Origin: Legionella gresilensis
Lineage (GTDB): Bacteria; Pseudomonadota; Gammaproteobacteria; Legionellales; Legionellaceae
Length of the DNA stretch: 34,114 nt
NCBI RefSeq assembly: GCF_900639865.1
Contig: NZ_CAAAHX010000017.1
Location: 1 to 34,114 of the forward strand
Reading direction: 5' to 3'
Shown: in pieces, positions 7,269 through 16,978 of the stretch
Numbering within the stretch: the first letter of the stretch is position 1
Layout: every line of letters starts with the position of its first letter
Notes under the pieces: model-generated
Database searches by the model: none
The model's input: the letters and a program-made list of their open reading frames with translations, nothing else
Told to the model about the DNA's origin: nothing
Program-made: the position numbers and the translations under genes

Positions 7269-9281
7269 TTAAGATGATTTTTTCACACTCATGAATATTA
7301 TCCTATTAACACTGCTAATAATACTGCTATTATCTTTATGCAATTTTGAACTCAAAGGCAACGGAATCCGAATCTTATAAATCTCCCCGCCATTTACCAA
7401 AACAAACGCCTGTCCCTTAGGCAAAGAAATAACGTCATTCACTTCAATCATAGAAATAGAAGAGGTTTGAACTCGATCTTCATTATTTGTATTAAAATAA
7501 ACATCGTCCTCTCCGTGCGGAGTGTCATTCACCATAGACACCTGTGTATGATCAACTACACCTACTTGTGGTAATACTTTGATTAATAAATTAGCCGTTT
7601 CTTCATTTTTAACCCTTAGCATGATTAGAGTATTAAAATTACCTTTAGCCGCTTCTGCTTTTGCTTTTGTGCCAAGAGATACTTCTATGTCCTGTAATGT
7701 TTGCGCGTAAGCGGTGACTTGGAAACCTGCGCCTCCAGCTTTATTAAGGATTTTTACAAACGAATCTTGGATTATTTCGGATAATTCGTCACAGTGAAGA
7801 TTTAAGCGATAGTGGGTATTGCTTTCTTTGTAGAGCTTACCTGCAGTTGAAACTAGGTCAGATAAAAATGCTTTGCCAACTGCTTGGGCAATATTCGGAT
7901 TGGTTAAGCTATCCAGGCCTATGTAGATTACTTTTGTGTTTTTAATTGCTGTCATTAACTCAATTTCATTATCACTTTGAGTAAAAGAAAAAATACTAGA
8001 TGCGTTGCTTTTGTTGATTTCAGATAGAACAGGGCCAACGCTGGCGGTAATTTTGTCATAGTAATGTTTATCCATAATCGCTGCGTCATAAAGATCAATT
8101 AAAATCTGATCATGTAGCCTTTCAACGTTACCGGTAGTGATTGTTTTGCTGATATGTGCTTTAATGTATTGAATGACTGCTTTTGTTCTATCCATAGGGG
8201 CATTGTTCTTACTTTTTCGGTGGCTGCGTTCCTCAGATTGATTAAGAATGATCTCAATTTCTTCGTGATAGTTTGAATAGCGATTTGGCATAATAGCATC
8301 AGCATAAGCCATCAGTAGTTGATCTAAACGGCTAATATAAAAAGCAATAGATTTATAAGTAATAGGCTGCTGCATTTCCTCAAGGCAAATGGCTACAATA
8401 TTGATATATTTCCAGGCAAAGGCTGCGAATTGTTTGCCTTCACCCTCAGCAGCAATAGCATCTGTAATGCGTGTTGCGACTTCACTAACTTGGTCATAAT
8501 TTTTTAAAGGGTTGTATTGGGCAGATAGGTCTGGAAAGCCTAAATGAACAATACGGAAATCATTTAATCTGTTCGATACTTCGCAAGCGGCATACATATC
8601 GCGAACTAAGTCTAAGTCGCCTTTGGGATCAACCACAATAACTGCGTCGCCATTTCTAATATCTTGGTTAATTAAAATACTTGCAAGCCTTGTTTTTCCT
8701 ACACGAGTTGTACCGACAACAAAAGTATGTCCTACGCGTACCTCTTGCGGAATATACACTGATGAATCTTTTTCACCTAAACCATGCAGAAAAGGGCTGC
8801 CACCGACAGGTGGATCTGGCCTAAAAGGGTTTAATCTGGAAGGGTAATTAAGCCATTTAGCTAAGTAAGTGTTTTCGTGATTCTGACAGTATTCTCTTGC
8901 AGCTCGATAGTATTTACTGCGCTGCATAAACGATTCGTTCTTGATTTGCTTAATTTGATGTAAACGTTGAGTGTGGTGCGGCAACCAGCGGAAACCTTTA
9001 CCTAGGAATAACCATTTTTTTGATAAGGGAATTTGCATAGTAGACAATGCGTAGTAAGGCATTGCTAATAAACGCCAATGAAATCGTTTAATTTTTAAGC
9101 CTTGCAAGCCTCTTAATAAACTTAAACAGCTTAGTCCTGTTGCTGCATAGCATCCCATGCTTTGTGTTAAAAGAAAAAGATGAGGTTTGTGTAGTGCAAG
9201 GAAAGCTAGCGCAGCACAGGTCAAACTAGTATAAAGTTCAGTGGGTTCGCGAAGCAAGTTTTCAACTGGATAATCTGCCAT
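7269..9281 (-). CDS. traD: Conjugative coupling protein TraD (VirD4-type ATPase)
   Basis: 670 residues, inner-membrane ATPase that links the relaxosome to the secretion channel. The N-terminal region has hydrophobic segments (about 15-55 and 70-85). Walker A is VGTTRVGKTR (about 189-198), followed by VVVDPKGDLDL (about 215-225), which is typical of coupling proteins. Walker B lies around LHCDELSEI (about 495), and QVTAYAQTLQD matches the conserved Gln/sensor region. It fits the SXT/TOL TraD subfamily (TIGR03743-like). Start ATG 9281 has GGAGG seven bases upstream. In many G-type systems traD sits between the TIGR03765 and TIGR03747 genes; here it is at the distal end. Confidence 0.92.
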   Translation of the reverse strand: MADYPVENLLREPTELYTSLTCAALAFLALHKPHLFLLTQSMGCYAATGLSCLSLLRGLQGLKIKRFHWRLLAMPYYALSTMQIPLSKKWLFLGKGFRWLPHHTQRLHQIKQIKNESFMQRSKYYRAAREYCQNHENTYLAKWLNYPSRLNPFRPDPPVGGSPFLHGLGEKDSSVYIPQEVRVGHTFVVGTTRVGKTRLASILINQDIRNGDAVIVVDPKGDLDLVRDMYAACEVSNRLNDFRIVHLGFPDLSAQYNPLKNYDQVSEVATRITDAIAAEGEGKQFAAFAWKYINIVAICLEEMQQPITYKSIAFYISRLDQLLMAYADAIMPNRYSNYHEEIEIILNQSEERSHRKSKNNAPMDRTKAVIQYIKAHISKTITTGNVERLHDQILIDLYDAAIMDKHYYDKITASVGPVLSEINKSNASSIFSFTQSDNEIELMTAIKNTKVIYIGLDSLTNPNIAQAVGKAFLSDLVSTAGKLYKESNTHYRLNLHCDELSEIIQDSFVKILNKAGGAGFQVTAYAQTLQDIEVSLGTKAKAEAAKGNFNTLIMLRVKNEETANLLIKVLPQVGVVDHTQVSMVNDTPHGEDDVYFNTNNEDRVQTSSISMIEVNDVISLPKGQAFVLVNGGEIYKIRIPLPLSSKLHKDNSSIISSVNRIIFMSVKKSS

Positions 9282-9285
9282 GTGG

Positions 9286-9615
9286 CTACCTCCACCAAAA
9301 TAAAATTTCAGTAAAGAGTAAGACTACTAACAAGGACCAGCGGTTACGTAATGCTAGCTTTAGTTGATCCGAGGTAACTTCATAGTTTTTTCGATTAATA
9401 ATAATTTGAATAAATTGAGGCCAAAAAAGGTAAAGCGCTAAATATAATAAAAGATGGCTTATTAGAAAATGGACATGATAAATTTGTAAAAAATGCTGGG
9501 CTGCCTGTAAAGGCTTACTTAACTGTAGTACTTGCGGAATAAGTAAGAAAAGCAAGAAGGCTGGTATAAGAAATTTAATTAAGACTATAATGGTTGAACG
9601 TAAATAATACAACAT
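9286..9615 (-). CDS. Small membrane protein of the conjugation operon
   Basis: 109 residues with about three hydrophobic segments: VLIKFLIPAFLLFLLIP, FLISHLLLYLALYLF, and near the C-terminus SLLVVLLFTEILFWW. The start is ATG 9615, set by AAGGAG seven bases upstream; an in-frame start at 9645 lacks a site. It ends four bases before traD, so it is probably co-translated with it. I recognise no family. Its place next to the coupling protein suggests an accessory inner-membrane component of the transfer machine. Confidence 0.7.
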   Translation of the reverse strand: MLYYLRSTIIVLIKFLIPAFLLFLLIPQVLQLSKPLQAAQHFLQIYHVHFLISHLLLYLALYLFWPQFIQIIINRKNYEVTSDQLKLALRNRWSLLVVLLFTEILFWWR

Positions 9616-9628
9616 GGAATGTCTCCTT

Positions 9629-9844
9629 ATGATTAAGCCTATCAAAAGTCATCAATCCATGGCCTCTACGGCATTTAAAATCCTTTGGAAAATGTTAGTT
9701 TTACTACTACAGGTAGTATGTCTATTTGCTTCAGATCGTCGCTCTAATTCGCGCTATTTACCTTATCAAGCGCAAGATCTTTATAAAAAAGGTCTGATAA
9801 ATGCTGCAGAATACAATAGAGCAATAAAAAGCGATCTCTTATAA
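9629..9844 (+). CDS. Small SHOCT-like membrane protein, opposite strand
   Basis: 71 residues (from ATG 9629). One hydrophobic segment (ILWKMLVLLLQVVCLF, about 19-34) is followed by YQAQDLYKKGLINAAEYNR, which matches the SHOCT pattern of a short helix, (K/D)-G-(L/I)-I, then E-(Y/F). It occupies the 220-bp gap between traG and the 109-residue gene, diverging from the latter and ending 6 bp inside the 3' end of traG on the other strand. Many G-type elements carry a small gene (often DUF3742) facing the operon at this place. No strong ribosome binding site is seen before ATG 9629; a start at ATG 9614 is also possible. Moderately supported by the domain and the otherwise empty gap. Confidence 0.5.
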   Translation: MIKPIKSHQSMASTAFKILWKMLVLLLQVVCLFASDRRSNSRYLPYQAQDLYKKGLINAAEYNRAIKSDLL

Positions 9845-11398
9845 TCTTCCTGCACTAGCTACTTTAGCACCTGCTCTTAAAACTTGAGTACCGGCATGAG
9901 TGGCATTTTCACTGTGAACGTTAGCTTCATTAATTAATCCCATAAGACCCGCACTTGCTTCACCACCAAAATGGCTTGAAAGCTTTAACAATAAGAAAGG
10001 GGCGATAAAATAAAACATCACCGCTATATTACGCATGGCAGACAGGGCCTCATTTTTGCCAAGTGGATCTAAAACGCTTCTCTCCACAAAGCCCACTAAA
10101 TGCCAAAGGTATTGGATAAAGATAGCCATAATAAATAAACCACATAAACTACCTAACGCCCTAGGGCTATAGCCGCTTAAAGCTAGAATAATAGGCGTCA
10201 TAATAATTAAAAAGAAATAAAGAAACGCTTGCATAACAGGAAGTGTTTGCATAATAGCTTCTCTTTTTAAGGGGGTTGCTGTCCAGGATTTGGCCCATTG
10301 TCCTGCATTAACTAGGTTTTGGGTAATAACGCTACTGAATGCGCCATTGGTGTTATCCATTAAATTTTTGACACTATTAGATTGCATGTCGCGGCTGTCA
10401 TTTAGCAACATTTTGGCAATATAATCTTCAGAAGTTAGGTTAGAGTTCCATGCTTTAGGATGGCTGTTTTTAAAGGTTCGCACCCTATCTAAGACAGCAA
10501 AGTAGTTTAGATGACTGTCAAAGACACTTGCATTATTAGCCACTTGCACTAAATCATTGCGAAGTTTTAACCACCATTGATTACAGGTTGGATAGCCTTC
10601 GTCGGGTAGATGTTTCGCATCAATATCACCGCGTTCTGCGGCATTTTCTAAATTACTGTTAGGTGCTTCTTTAAAGCTAAATCCAGGAACAGGTTGGCGC
10701 GCGTGAATTTTATCGTAGTAAAGCGTTTGATAGACTTTTGATCCTACCCATTTAAGATCTTCCTCACCACCGTATTTTTTGAGAATGTCATCAATTTTAG
10801 CTTTGTCTTGAGATTCGCTGTAATAACTATTTCTCGCTTCTAGAAAACATTGTCGATGAAATTTTAAAGCTGATTCACGTACATCTGTTGGAAGATACGT
10901 TGAAATCAAATCGCCTTCTATGGCTTGTAAGCTATCAGAGCATCCAGTTACTTTCATTAAGCTATATGTTAATCCGGACATGTAATTCTGTAGAATAGCA
11001 AAGCCAATGGGCATTTTGACATTCGATGTTAATACATCTGCAAATGCTTCATCGTAGGTTGTACCGGTATCTTTTAGGATAGAAGTTTTAGCATTACCTT
11101 TAATTCCACACATGGGTTTAAAGTTTAAGGCTTTTTCTTCTAAAGGAACGCATGGATAAACGAAAATAGCGCAGATTAAAAAAGTAACGGCTAACTCATA
11201 GAGAAAATTATTTAGTGCATATTCAGCCGCATGGTGGGTTGATCCAGAAGGAGCTAATACATTTTTCAAAAAGCGATAAGCTACCATTAAAAACCCTAAA
11301 TAAAGCAATCCTGTTTGCCAGAGCGCATTAAATAAAATTTCATACTGTTGCCAGCCTAAGTAGGTGGTATAAAGAGATAGAGGGCTAAAGACAACCAT
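9839..11398 (-). CDS. traG: TraG N-terminal-like conjugation membrane protein
   Basis: 519 residues. Hydrophobic segments near the N-terminus (about 18-43 and 66-84) and a cluster near 380-470 (LYFFLIIMTPIILALSGY, LCGLFIMAIFIQYLW, IAVMFYFIAPFLLLKL) enclose a long periplasmic-type region. This is the TraG_N layout, a protein needed for mating-pair formation and pair stabilisation. It starts one base after the TIGR03755-like gene stop, at ATG 11398. The C-terminal AGAKVASAGRL tail is short, without the long TraG C-terminal extension of F plasmids, as expected in integrative elements. Confidence 0.85.
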   Translation of the reverse strand: MVVFSPLSLYTTYLGWQQYEILFNALWQTGLLYLGFLMVAYRFLKNVLAPSGSTHHAAEYALNNFLYELAVTFLICAIFVYPCVPLEEKALNFKPMCGIKGNAKTSILKDTGTTYDEAFADVLTSNVKMPIGFAILQNYMSGLTYSLMKVTGCSDSLQAIEGDLISTYLPTDVRESALKFHRQCFLEARNSYYSESQDKAKIDDILKKYGGEEDLKWVGSKVYQTLYYDKIHARQPVPGFSFKEAPNSNLENAAERGDIDAKHLPDEGYPTCNQWWLKLRNDLVQVANNASVFDSHLNYFAVLDRVRTFKNSHPKAWNSNLTSEDYIAKMLLNDSRDMQSNSVKNLMDNTNGAFSSVITQNLVNAGQWAKSWTATPLKREAIMQTLPVMQAFLYFFLIIMTPIILALSGYSPRALGSLCGLFIMAIFIQYLWHLVGFVERSVLDPLGKNEALSAMRNIAVMFYFIAPFLLLKLSSHFGGEASAGLMGLINEANVHSENATHAGTQVLRAGAKVASAGRL

Positions 11399-11399
11399 A

Positions 11400-12785
11400 T
11401 CAAGCTCCCTTATTCTCAGGTTTTAAGTATACAGCGCCATTTTTAACAACAGGTTGTTCGTGGTCGTCACCTGGTAAGCCTTTAGCAATACCTTGATGTC
11501 TTAAATCCATTAGCACACCAAGCGTTTCTGTCATCATTTTTTTGCGGACTTCATTTTCGAAAGCTAATGAATGGATATCATCGTCAAGTTTCTTTAGTGC
11601 GAAGCGCACCATATCTAAAGCGGGTTTTAGATTTTGAACTTCTTGAACCTGTAATCCTGCTTGAAGAATACGACGCATCATTAGCGCTTTATCTAGCATA
11701 TTTTGTACAGCAATCTCTTCGGCAAGCTTAGAAACAGTTAAAATCTGCTCCTCTCGTGACATACGCTGAATGGTCATGATGATTTCATCTGTAATCATGA
11801 GATTTGAGGCACTAACGAGCTTTAATTTTTCTTCTGTAAGCGGCCATTTTCGATCAACGAGTTGCCAAAGTGCTCTAGAGACATTACTTGTGCATGTATT
11901 GCTGCTATCGCAACTTTGTAATAGAGCTGATAATCCTATACCGGCTTTAGCATCATGATAGGCTGTTTTTGTTTTATCTTCAGTGGCACTAACATGAATA
12001 TCGCCTAAAACTTTCACAGCCCAATTAGCTGCTTCAGTGGGGTTTTTCCAGCTTTGAGTTAATGGTATTTTCGCGATGGGCGCTTGTTGATTATCCAGAG
12101 GGATTCGATTCAGTAAAATATTGTAACCTGCAATGACAACATCATTAATTACTTTAATTGGCCTTTGATATTTTCCACCAGCGTTACCTTTTTCTCGGCC
12201 GATCCAAGGTAGGCCATACTCATCTCTCTTTTGAGCAATGGTTTTAGCTGTTTCGCGCACATCTACGTTACCGGTTTTAGCGCGCTTAGCTGCTTCAAGC
12301 CAGCCTTGACTGTCTGAAACAGACAGCATACTTTCCATAGGTGATTGGCCTTCCTCTAGTGTTTTTTTAACATCTTGGCAATCTTTAACTTTAATTGAAA
12401 ATTCATTTTGTGCGCCAGCTGCGGTGTTTTGTAAAACGTTATATAAGGCTGGCATTGATTGTTGTAATTTATACATAGGAAAACCGGCTACAGAGCCTTT
12501 TAAGTTTTCAATAATGCCCCCAGGAATATTCATAGCGGATGATTTCATATCCTGGAAAGTATTAGTAATGGAAACCACTGGATTAAAGCCGTTGCAAGTA
12601 AAGCCGAGTCGACTATTAACATGCCCACCAATTGTTATCGTTTGATCAGTGTTTACTGGCGGAATATATAAATTAGAAACACCACCTAATTTATAGTAAT
12701 AGTCAGATTCATTAGGAAGAAATGAACCAGCTAAGGCTGCTGATGAGGTTAAGCTGGCAATAAGTAAAAATATGGGCTGCTTCAT
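11400..12785 (-). CDS. Integrating conjugative element protein, TIGR03755 (PFL_4711-like)
   Basis: 461 residues with a signal peptide (LLIASLTSSAALAG). The mature part begins with YYYKLGGVSNLYIPP and IGGHVNSRLGFTCNGFNP, hallmarks of this family, which occupies the TraH-like position between TraU-like and TraG-N genes. It probably works in the periplasm in channel or pilus assembly. The C-terminal half is rich in helices and charged residues. Start ATG 12785 follows the TraU-like stop by eight bases. Confidence 0.85.
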   Translation of the reverse strand: MKQPIFLLIASLTSSAALAGSFLPNESDYYYKLGGVSNLYIPPVNTDQTITIGGHVNSRLGFTCNGFNPVVSITNTFQDMKSSAMNIPGGIIENLKGSVAGFPMYKLQQSMPALYNVLQNTAAGAQNEFSIKVKDCQDVKKTLEEGQSPMESMLSVSDSQGWLEAAKRAKTGNVDVRETAKTIAQKRDEYGLPWIGREKGNAGGKYQRPIKVINDVVIAGYNILLNRIPLDNQQAPIAKIPLTQSWKNPTEAANWAVKVLGDIHVSATEDKTKTAYHDAKAGIGLSALLQSCDSSNTCTSNVSRALWQLVDRKWPLTEEKLKLVSASNLMITDEIIMTIQRMSREEQILTVSKLAEEIAVQNMLDKALMMRRILQAGLQVQEVQNLKPALDMVRFALKKLDDDIHSLAFENEVRKKMMTETLGVLMDLRHQGIAKGLPGDDHEQPVVKNGAVYLKPENKGA

Positions 12786-12793
12786 TGTTACAC

Positions 12794-13882
12794 CTACCTT
12801 TTTTCTGGGTGTTTAACTTTTGGAAAGGATAAAGATGCGATGTATTTACCGCGGTGCTGAACGCAGCCACGGTATTTACGCCAAACCACGAAAACATAAT
12901 TACCATTACCTGCTATATCATCAGCATTGCCGAAATCCTTTGCATTGGCAGCATTTATATTCCGATTTCTAGGGTAAACTTCTTGCCAAATAACATGCTT
13001 TTGGCGTGGATCAAAAGTGACATTGGCAACAACACAGTTTTTACCACATGAGTTCTTAGTGCTTTGTGTAACGTGTAGGCTATTTCTATTGGTAACGATA
13101 TCGGCAGCATGCATTGCAGCAACCACTGATGCGCGAAAGCGTGAGGGCTGAGTAACGCGCATAAGCCTTGGTACTTCATGTCCCCAGATATTTCCTAGGC
13201 TACCAATATCATGATTAATAAGCAGATAGGGATGAGTAAGCATATAAGCTATTTCTGCTACTTCCGTTCTATCTGAAACAGCATCGGCTTCACTGATATA
13301 ATACGGGTAGCCATAATGTGTTTCTGCACGGTGTGATAGATAAGGAATTTGATAAAATCCCGCAGGACTGCCAATTACATCAACAACTCGAGTACGCTCA
13401 TCATTAATATGCATATTGTTGATCTGGCCAGCATCATCGCCAAAACCTAGATCAGAACCAGTAGCTAGTTTATAAGCACGCTGATAGAGTGCTTGACTTC
13501 CCGGATTTTCAAATAATGCTTTTGCCTCAATCCATGGATTGGTCTCAGGTCGATTAGCAACAGTTATAATTAAATCAGGTAAGAATTGTTCCACTGCTGG
13601 AACGGCTACCATTTTCGGTGGAAATTTTCCTTCTGCCCAAGTGCAGCTACCAATAATTTTATAATGGGAATTACTTAATGTTTTACTTAAAACGCGTGTG
13701 GCGATAGTAAACGTATTAACGGGATGTGGTGGCTTAATACTTTCTTTAGCTTGTGCGGTTAAGCAAGTCATTATAGTTAAAATGGCTAGATTAATCGCTG
13801 TAAAAGCAGTCCTCTTGTTTTGGTTTTTGATTTTTGTTTTCCAAGCGTTTAGCAATAATTTCTGCAGCCTTAAGGACATCAT
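12794..13882 (-). CDS. traU: TraU-like periplasmic protein, TIGR03756 (PFL_4710-like)
   Basis: About 362 residues. A basic N-region followed by INLAILTIMTCLTAQA forms a signal sequence. Cys-rich segments (SCTWAEG, KNSCGKNCVV, YRGCVQHRG) and the ending with VFVVWRKYRGCVQHRGKY fit TraU-like proteins, whose disulphides support mating-channel assembly. The start is chosen at ATG 13882 because GGAG lies seven bases upstream; an upstream in-frame ATG at 13927 lacks this. With this start the gene overlaps the end of traC by 92 bp, more than its neighbours overlap. No TIGR03757 (TraW-position) gene is found between it and traC, where one is commonly present. Confidence 0.85.
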   Translation of the reverse strand: MMSLRLQKLLLNAWKTKIKNQNKRTAFTAINLAILTIMTCLTAQAKESIKPPHPVNTFTIATRVLSKTLSNSHYKIIGSCTWAEGKFPPKMVAVPAVEQFLPDLIITVANRPETNPWIEAKALFENPGSQALYQRAYKLATGSDLGFGDDAGQINNMHINDERTRVVDVIGSPAGFYQIPYLSHRAETHYGYPYYISEADAVSDRTEVAEIAYMLTHPYLLINHDIGSLGNIWGHEVPRLMRVTQPSRFRASVVAAMHAADIVTNRNSLHVTQSTKNSCGKNCVVANVTFDPRQKHVIWQEVYPRNRNINAANAKDFGNADDIAGNGNYVFVVWRKYRGCVQHRGKYIASLSFPKVKHPEKR

Positions 13883-16586
13883 GTTCTTTCTCCAAAGCAT
13901 GTCGCTCTGCCTTTTCTGTTTTTTCATTCATAAGTAAGGCAAGTAAATAGCGAGGTGGAATAACACGAAATAATCCCTGATAACGTGAACCTAACAAGAC
14001 AGCTTCTGCATACAAGCCTTTTTGTGAATCAATATCCCTGATTAAGGCTTCCTGCTGCGGTGTTAATTGTTTAAATCGTTTGACATCATTAATTTCTTTT
14101 TCATCCAGACCTAATAAAATCCAGGTCTCAATAAGCGATAGAATTTTAGTGGCTTTTTCAGAATTCATATCAGTAACGTTCTGTGTAATAGCAGCAAGCC
14201 ACAAGCCTAGTTTTCTTGCGACTTTAGCTACTAATAAACACGCCGTAACCACTGATGGAATTTGAAATTGCAGATGTGATTCATCAATAAAAAGAAAAGT
14301 AGGGCGGTTATCATTTTGGGTTGCTTCTGCCATGCCAAGTATTCTTGGCAGCAGAGACACCATCACTAGTGCTAGTTTTCCTGGCTCATCTTTTATAGCC
14401 GAAATATCGATATGAAAGATATCAAAATCACCTAAGGGATCTGTAGGCACATTAAAAAAACGTGATTTGGCGCTGTTTATTACATAACTGTTTAAGCGAT
14501 CATGCATATCCAAAATTCGGTCTTTTTTACGTGCAACTGTTTCATTCTCCATACGTCGTTTAAAAGCAGCTACGATATGCTCTGTTAGCATTTGCGGTAT
14601 GTCATTCTTAAAGGAAGTTAAAATGGCATCACTTAAGACTTCGATTAAAAGTGTTTCATCAGCTAAAGTAAATTGCTCTTCTTCCAAAGTATTTGCTTCG
14701 GTAATCATGGTGCGTAAAGCCAAAGCAAGCTCTGCAAGATAAGAGCGAGAATAATTACAAGAAAGCTCAATGGGATTAGCCGGTTGCTCCAAATTTTCTT
14801 TCAAAGCCATTATCTTTTGCGCAATTAAAGCGGCTTGCTCGGAATTTAGATTATCAGTAATTTCAGGAATGGCTTTGTAAGCCTCACAAAAAGGATTTAA
14901 CGGAACGGCTTCACCTTTTTTATTGCTAAGTAATAATTGTTTGGTATTTTTGCCATGAGCTTTAGCATGAATAAGCATGCGATCAAAGGAGTTACCCATT
15001 TCAAATAAAACGATGCGAGCACTTTTAATGGCCATTAATGAATTAATCATCCAGCCAATTAAGACAGATTTGCCGCCACCTGAATTAGCAAATATAGCGC
15101 AGTGAGAGTTTTGGCTAATAAAATCAGTATGTAATAAATCAAATAAAACAGGCTCACCTAATCGATTAAAAAAGGTAAAGCAAGGTAGGTGTTTTGCTCC
15201 TTGATTGCGGCCATAAACAGGTAATAGGGCTGCGAGCTCTGAAGCATATAATAAGCGATCAAAGCGTAAAAATTGGCGTGCAAAGGTCGGAATAAAATTA
15301 AAAGGAAGTGCACAAAGATAACTATTTAATGGATGCAAATCATGTTGCGAGGGTATAAGTGGCATTTTGGCATCCACAAATAGATCTTTTAATTCTTTTT
15401 CAATATGAAGCACTTTTTCTTCGGTTTCTGCTCGATATAAGACAGCTTGATTCACCCAAAATAAGCGGTTTCCAGTCGCTAATTCATCACGTGCTGTTTT
15501 AATGTCTTGTTTTACTTGGGTTGGTTTTAAGCTTGTTCCAATAATGCCTTTCTCTAAGCGTATTAAATGTGCGTCTAAGGCATCATCATGACTAAATATA
15601 ACTTGTATAGTGTAGGTTGCTCCTTCTGGTAATCGATCTAATAGGGCATAGCGATGTTTAGGATTGGCTTGGGGTCGCTCGCGAGACAGTAGGCCGATAT
15701 CAGGCGCTTCGCGTAAGCCATCAACATATAAAATTCGATGATGGCAGCTATCAAAAATAAAGCCTTGATTCGTGCTTTGTGGTGGCGTAAAAAATACAGC
15801 TTGTGCAAGCGTATATCCAGCAGGTTTTTTATTAATGGGATAAGGAAAACGAGCAAGCAGTTCTTCTATATTTCCTTGCGTTAATTGAGGATTTGGATTA
15901 AACCAACGCACCCACCAATAATAATAGTCTTTACCCGTTAGGCGTTTTAATTGTAATCCAGGCGAACGAAGTTTATTTTCAATTTGTGCTATAACATCGA
16001 GATGTTCAGCAAACGCTTGTTCTCTCGTTGACTCTAGCTGTTGATACAACCGATAAAACAAAACTCGAATTCGCCGACGTCGACCGCGATAAGGCATGCC
16101 TGTTTTAGGATCATGAAAGAGTCCTTCTTCTCTGGTCATCTTAGTCATTAAATCGCCCAGTCGATTGCAATAATCCTGAGTAAAGGAATCATCAATAAGG
16201 CTGGAATTAATATGTTGTTTAATGTGTTTTAACACTGGTTTAAGACAGTAATCATCGTTAACAAACATTTGCATAACCCAAGGGTCTTCTTTGTAAATAG
16301 GTACAACTGTGGCAAAGGTTTCCTTTACCTTTTGAAAGACTGCTTCTAGGTGGTCAGGTGAGGAGGCTTCTGCTGGAATACTGGCAAGTTCAAAACCAGA
16401 GCCAATACTAACGCCATCTTGTAACAAGAAAAGATTTTCTTTATCGCAGAAATCAACAATAGTCCATTGATCAGGTAAAGAGGGTAGATTATTTTGATAG
16501 CGTACTTTAACCGCCTTCTCGGTAACTGGAGATGAGCTATATTCACCAATCAACCAGTTATTTAATGACTGTAACCATTGCTTCAT
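13791..16586 (-). CDS. traC: Conjugative ATPase TraC/VirB4, TIGR03744 (PFL_4706-like)
   Basis: 931 residues, the cytoplasmic ATPase that powers pilus assembly and transfer. Walker A is ANSGGGKSV (about 498-506) and Walker B is TFLFIDESH (about 757-765). LWLAAITQNVTD and WILLGLDEKEI are the expected downstream helicase-like motifs. The N-terminal half carries the VirB4-type interaction region. Length is normal for this family. Start ATG 16586 has AAGGAG four bases upstream. It follows the lipoprotein gene by eight bases, and its 3' end overlaps the TraU-like gene. Confidence 0.93.
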   Translation of the reverse strand: MKQWLQSLNNWLIGEYSSSPVTEKAVKVRYQNNLPSLPDQWTIVDFCDKENLFLLQDGVSIGSGFELASIPAEASSPDHLEAVFQKVKETFATVVPIYKEDPWVMQMFVNDDYCLKPVLKHIKQHINSSLIDDSFTQDYCNRLGDLMTKMTREEGLFHDPKTGMPYRGRRRRIRVLFYRLYQQLESTREQAFAEHLDVIAQIENKLRSPGLQLKRLTGKDYYYWWVRWFNPNPQLTQGNIEELLARFPYPINKKPAGYTLAQAVFFTPPQSTNQGFIFDSCHHRILYVDGLREAPDIGLLSRERPQANPKHRYALLDRLPEGATYTIQVIFSHDDALDAHLIRLEKGIIGTSLKPTQVKQDIKTARDELATGNRLFWVNQAVLYRAETEEKVLHIEKELKDLFVDAKMPLIPSQHDLHPLNSYLCALPFNFIPTFARQFLRFDRLLYASELAALLPVYGRNQGAKHLPCFTFFNRLGEPVLFDLLHTDFISQNSHCAIFANSGGGKSVLIGWMINSLMAIKSARIVLFEMGNSFDRMLIHAKAHGKNTKQLLLSNKKGEAVPLNPFCEAYKAIPEITDNLNSEQAALIAQKIMALKENLEQPANPIELSCNYSRSYLAELALALRTMITEANTLEEEQFTLADETLLIEVLSDAILTSFKNDIPQMLTEHIVAAFKRRMENETVARKKDRILDMHDRLNSYVINSAKSRFFNVPTDPLGDFDIFHIDISAIKDEPGKLALVMVSLLPRILGMAEATQNDNRPTFLFIDESHLQFQIPSVVTACLLVAKVARKLGLWLAAITQNVTDMNSEKATKILSLIETWILLGLDEKEINDVKRFKQLTPQQEALIRDIDSQKGLYAEAVLLGSRYQGLFRVIPPRYLLALLMNEKTEKAERHALEKEHDVLKAAEIIAKRLENKNQKPKQEDCFYSD

Positions 16587-16594
16587 AGCTCTCC

Positions 16595-16978
16595 TTAATA
16601 ATACTCTGATGCGAGAGCAAACTGATTTTGCTTATATAGGAAAAAGCTAGTTGTATAACCTGGCTTAATTAATTGCTCATCACCAATCAATGCTATGTGT
16701 GGAAAGACATAGATTGGGATTTGTGGATTATCTAAGGGTTTAAAGAGTGATTTAATTTCATTAGCTGCTGTGCGAGTATAGCCAGAATAGTGAATTGGTT
16801 TTGCTATATTAACAGACCAGTGCTGTGTGGGTTTTTCAATACTTTGCTGGTAAAGCTCACTAACTGTTAGGCCGCCTTCCGGTAGGGGTTGCGTTGATTT
16901 GATAGACGACGCACAAGCACTTAAAGCGAGGGCACTAGCGCAAACTAAAATCATGTAATGTTTGTTGTGATTGACCAT
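16595..16978 (-). CDS. Conjugative element lipoprotein, TIGR03751-like
   Basis: 127 residues with a lipoprotein signal: MILVCASALALSAC, Cys 22 being the lipid site (lipobox LSAC). The following SSIKSTQPLPEGGLTVSELYQ matches the family signature of a short linker followed by a Gly-Gly-Leu-Thr turn. It is probably anchored in the outer membrane as a VirB7/TraV-like core piece. GGGAGAG about nine bases upstream supports ATG 16978. The gene overlaps the TIGR03752-like gene by 44 bp in another frame. Confidence 0.85.
   Translation of the reverse strand: MVNHNKHYMILVCASALALSACASSIKSTQPLPEGGLTVSELYQQSIEKPTQHWSVNIAKPIHYSGYTRTAANEIKSLFKPLDNPQIPIYVFPHIALIGDEQLIKPGYTTSFFLYKQNQFALASEYY

Noticed and set aside
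13880-13927. Longer start for the TraU-like gene at 13927.
   Set aside because: The start at 13882 has GGAG at proper spacing, and the extra residues would lengthen the overlap with traC without adding a signal sequence.
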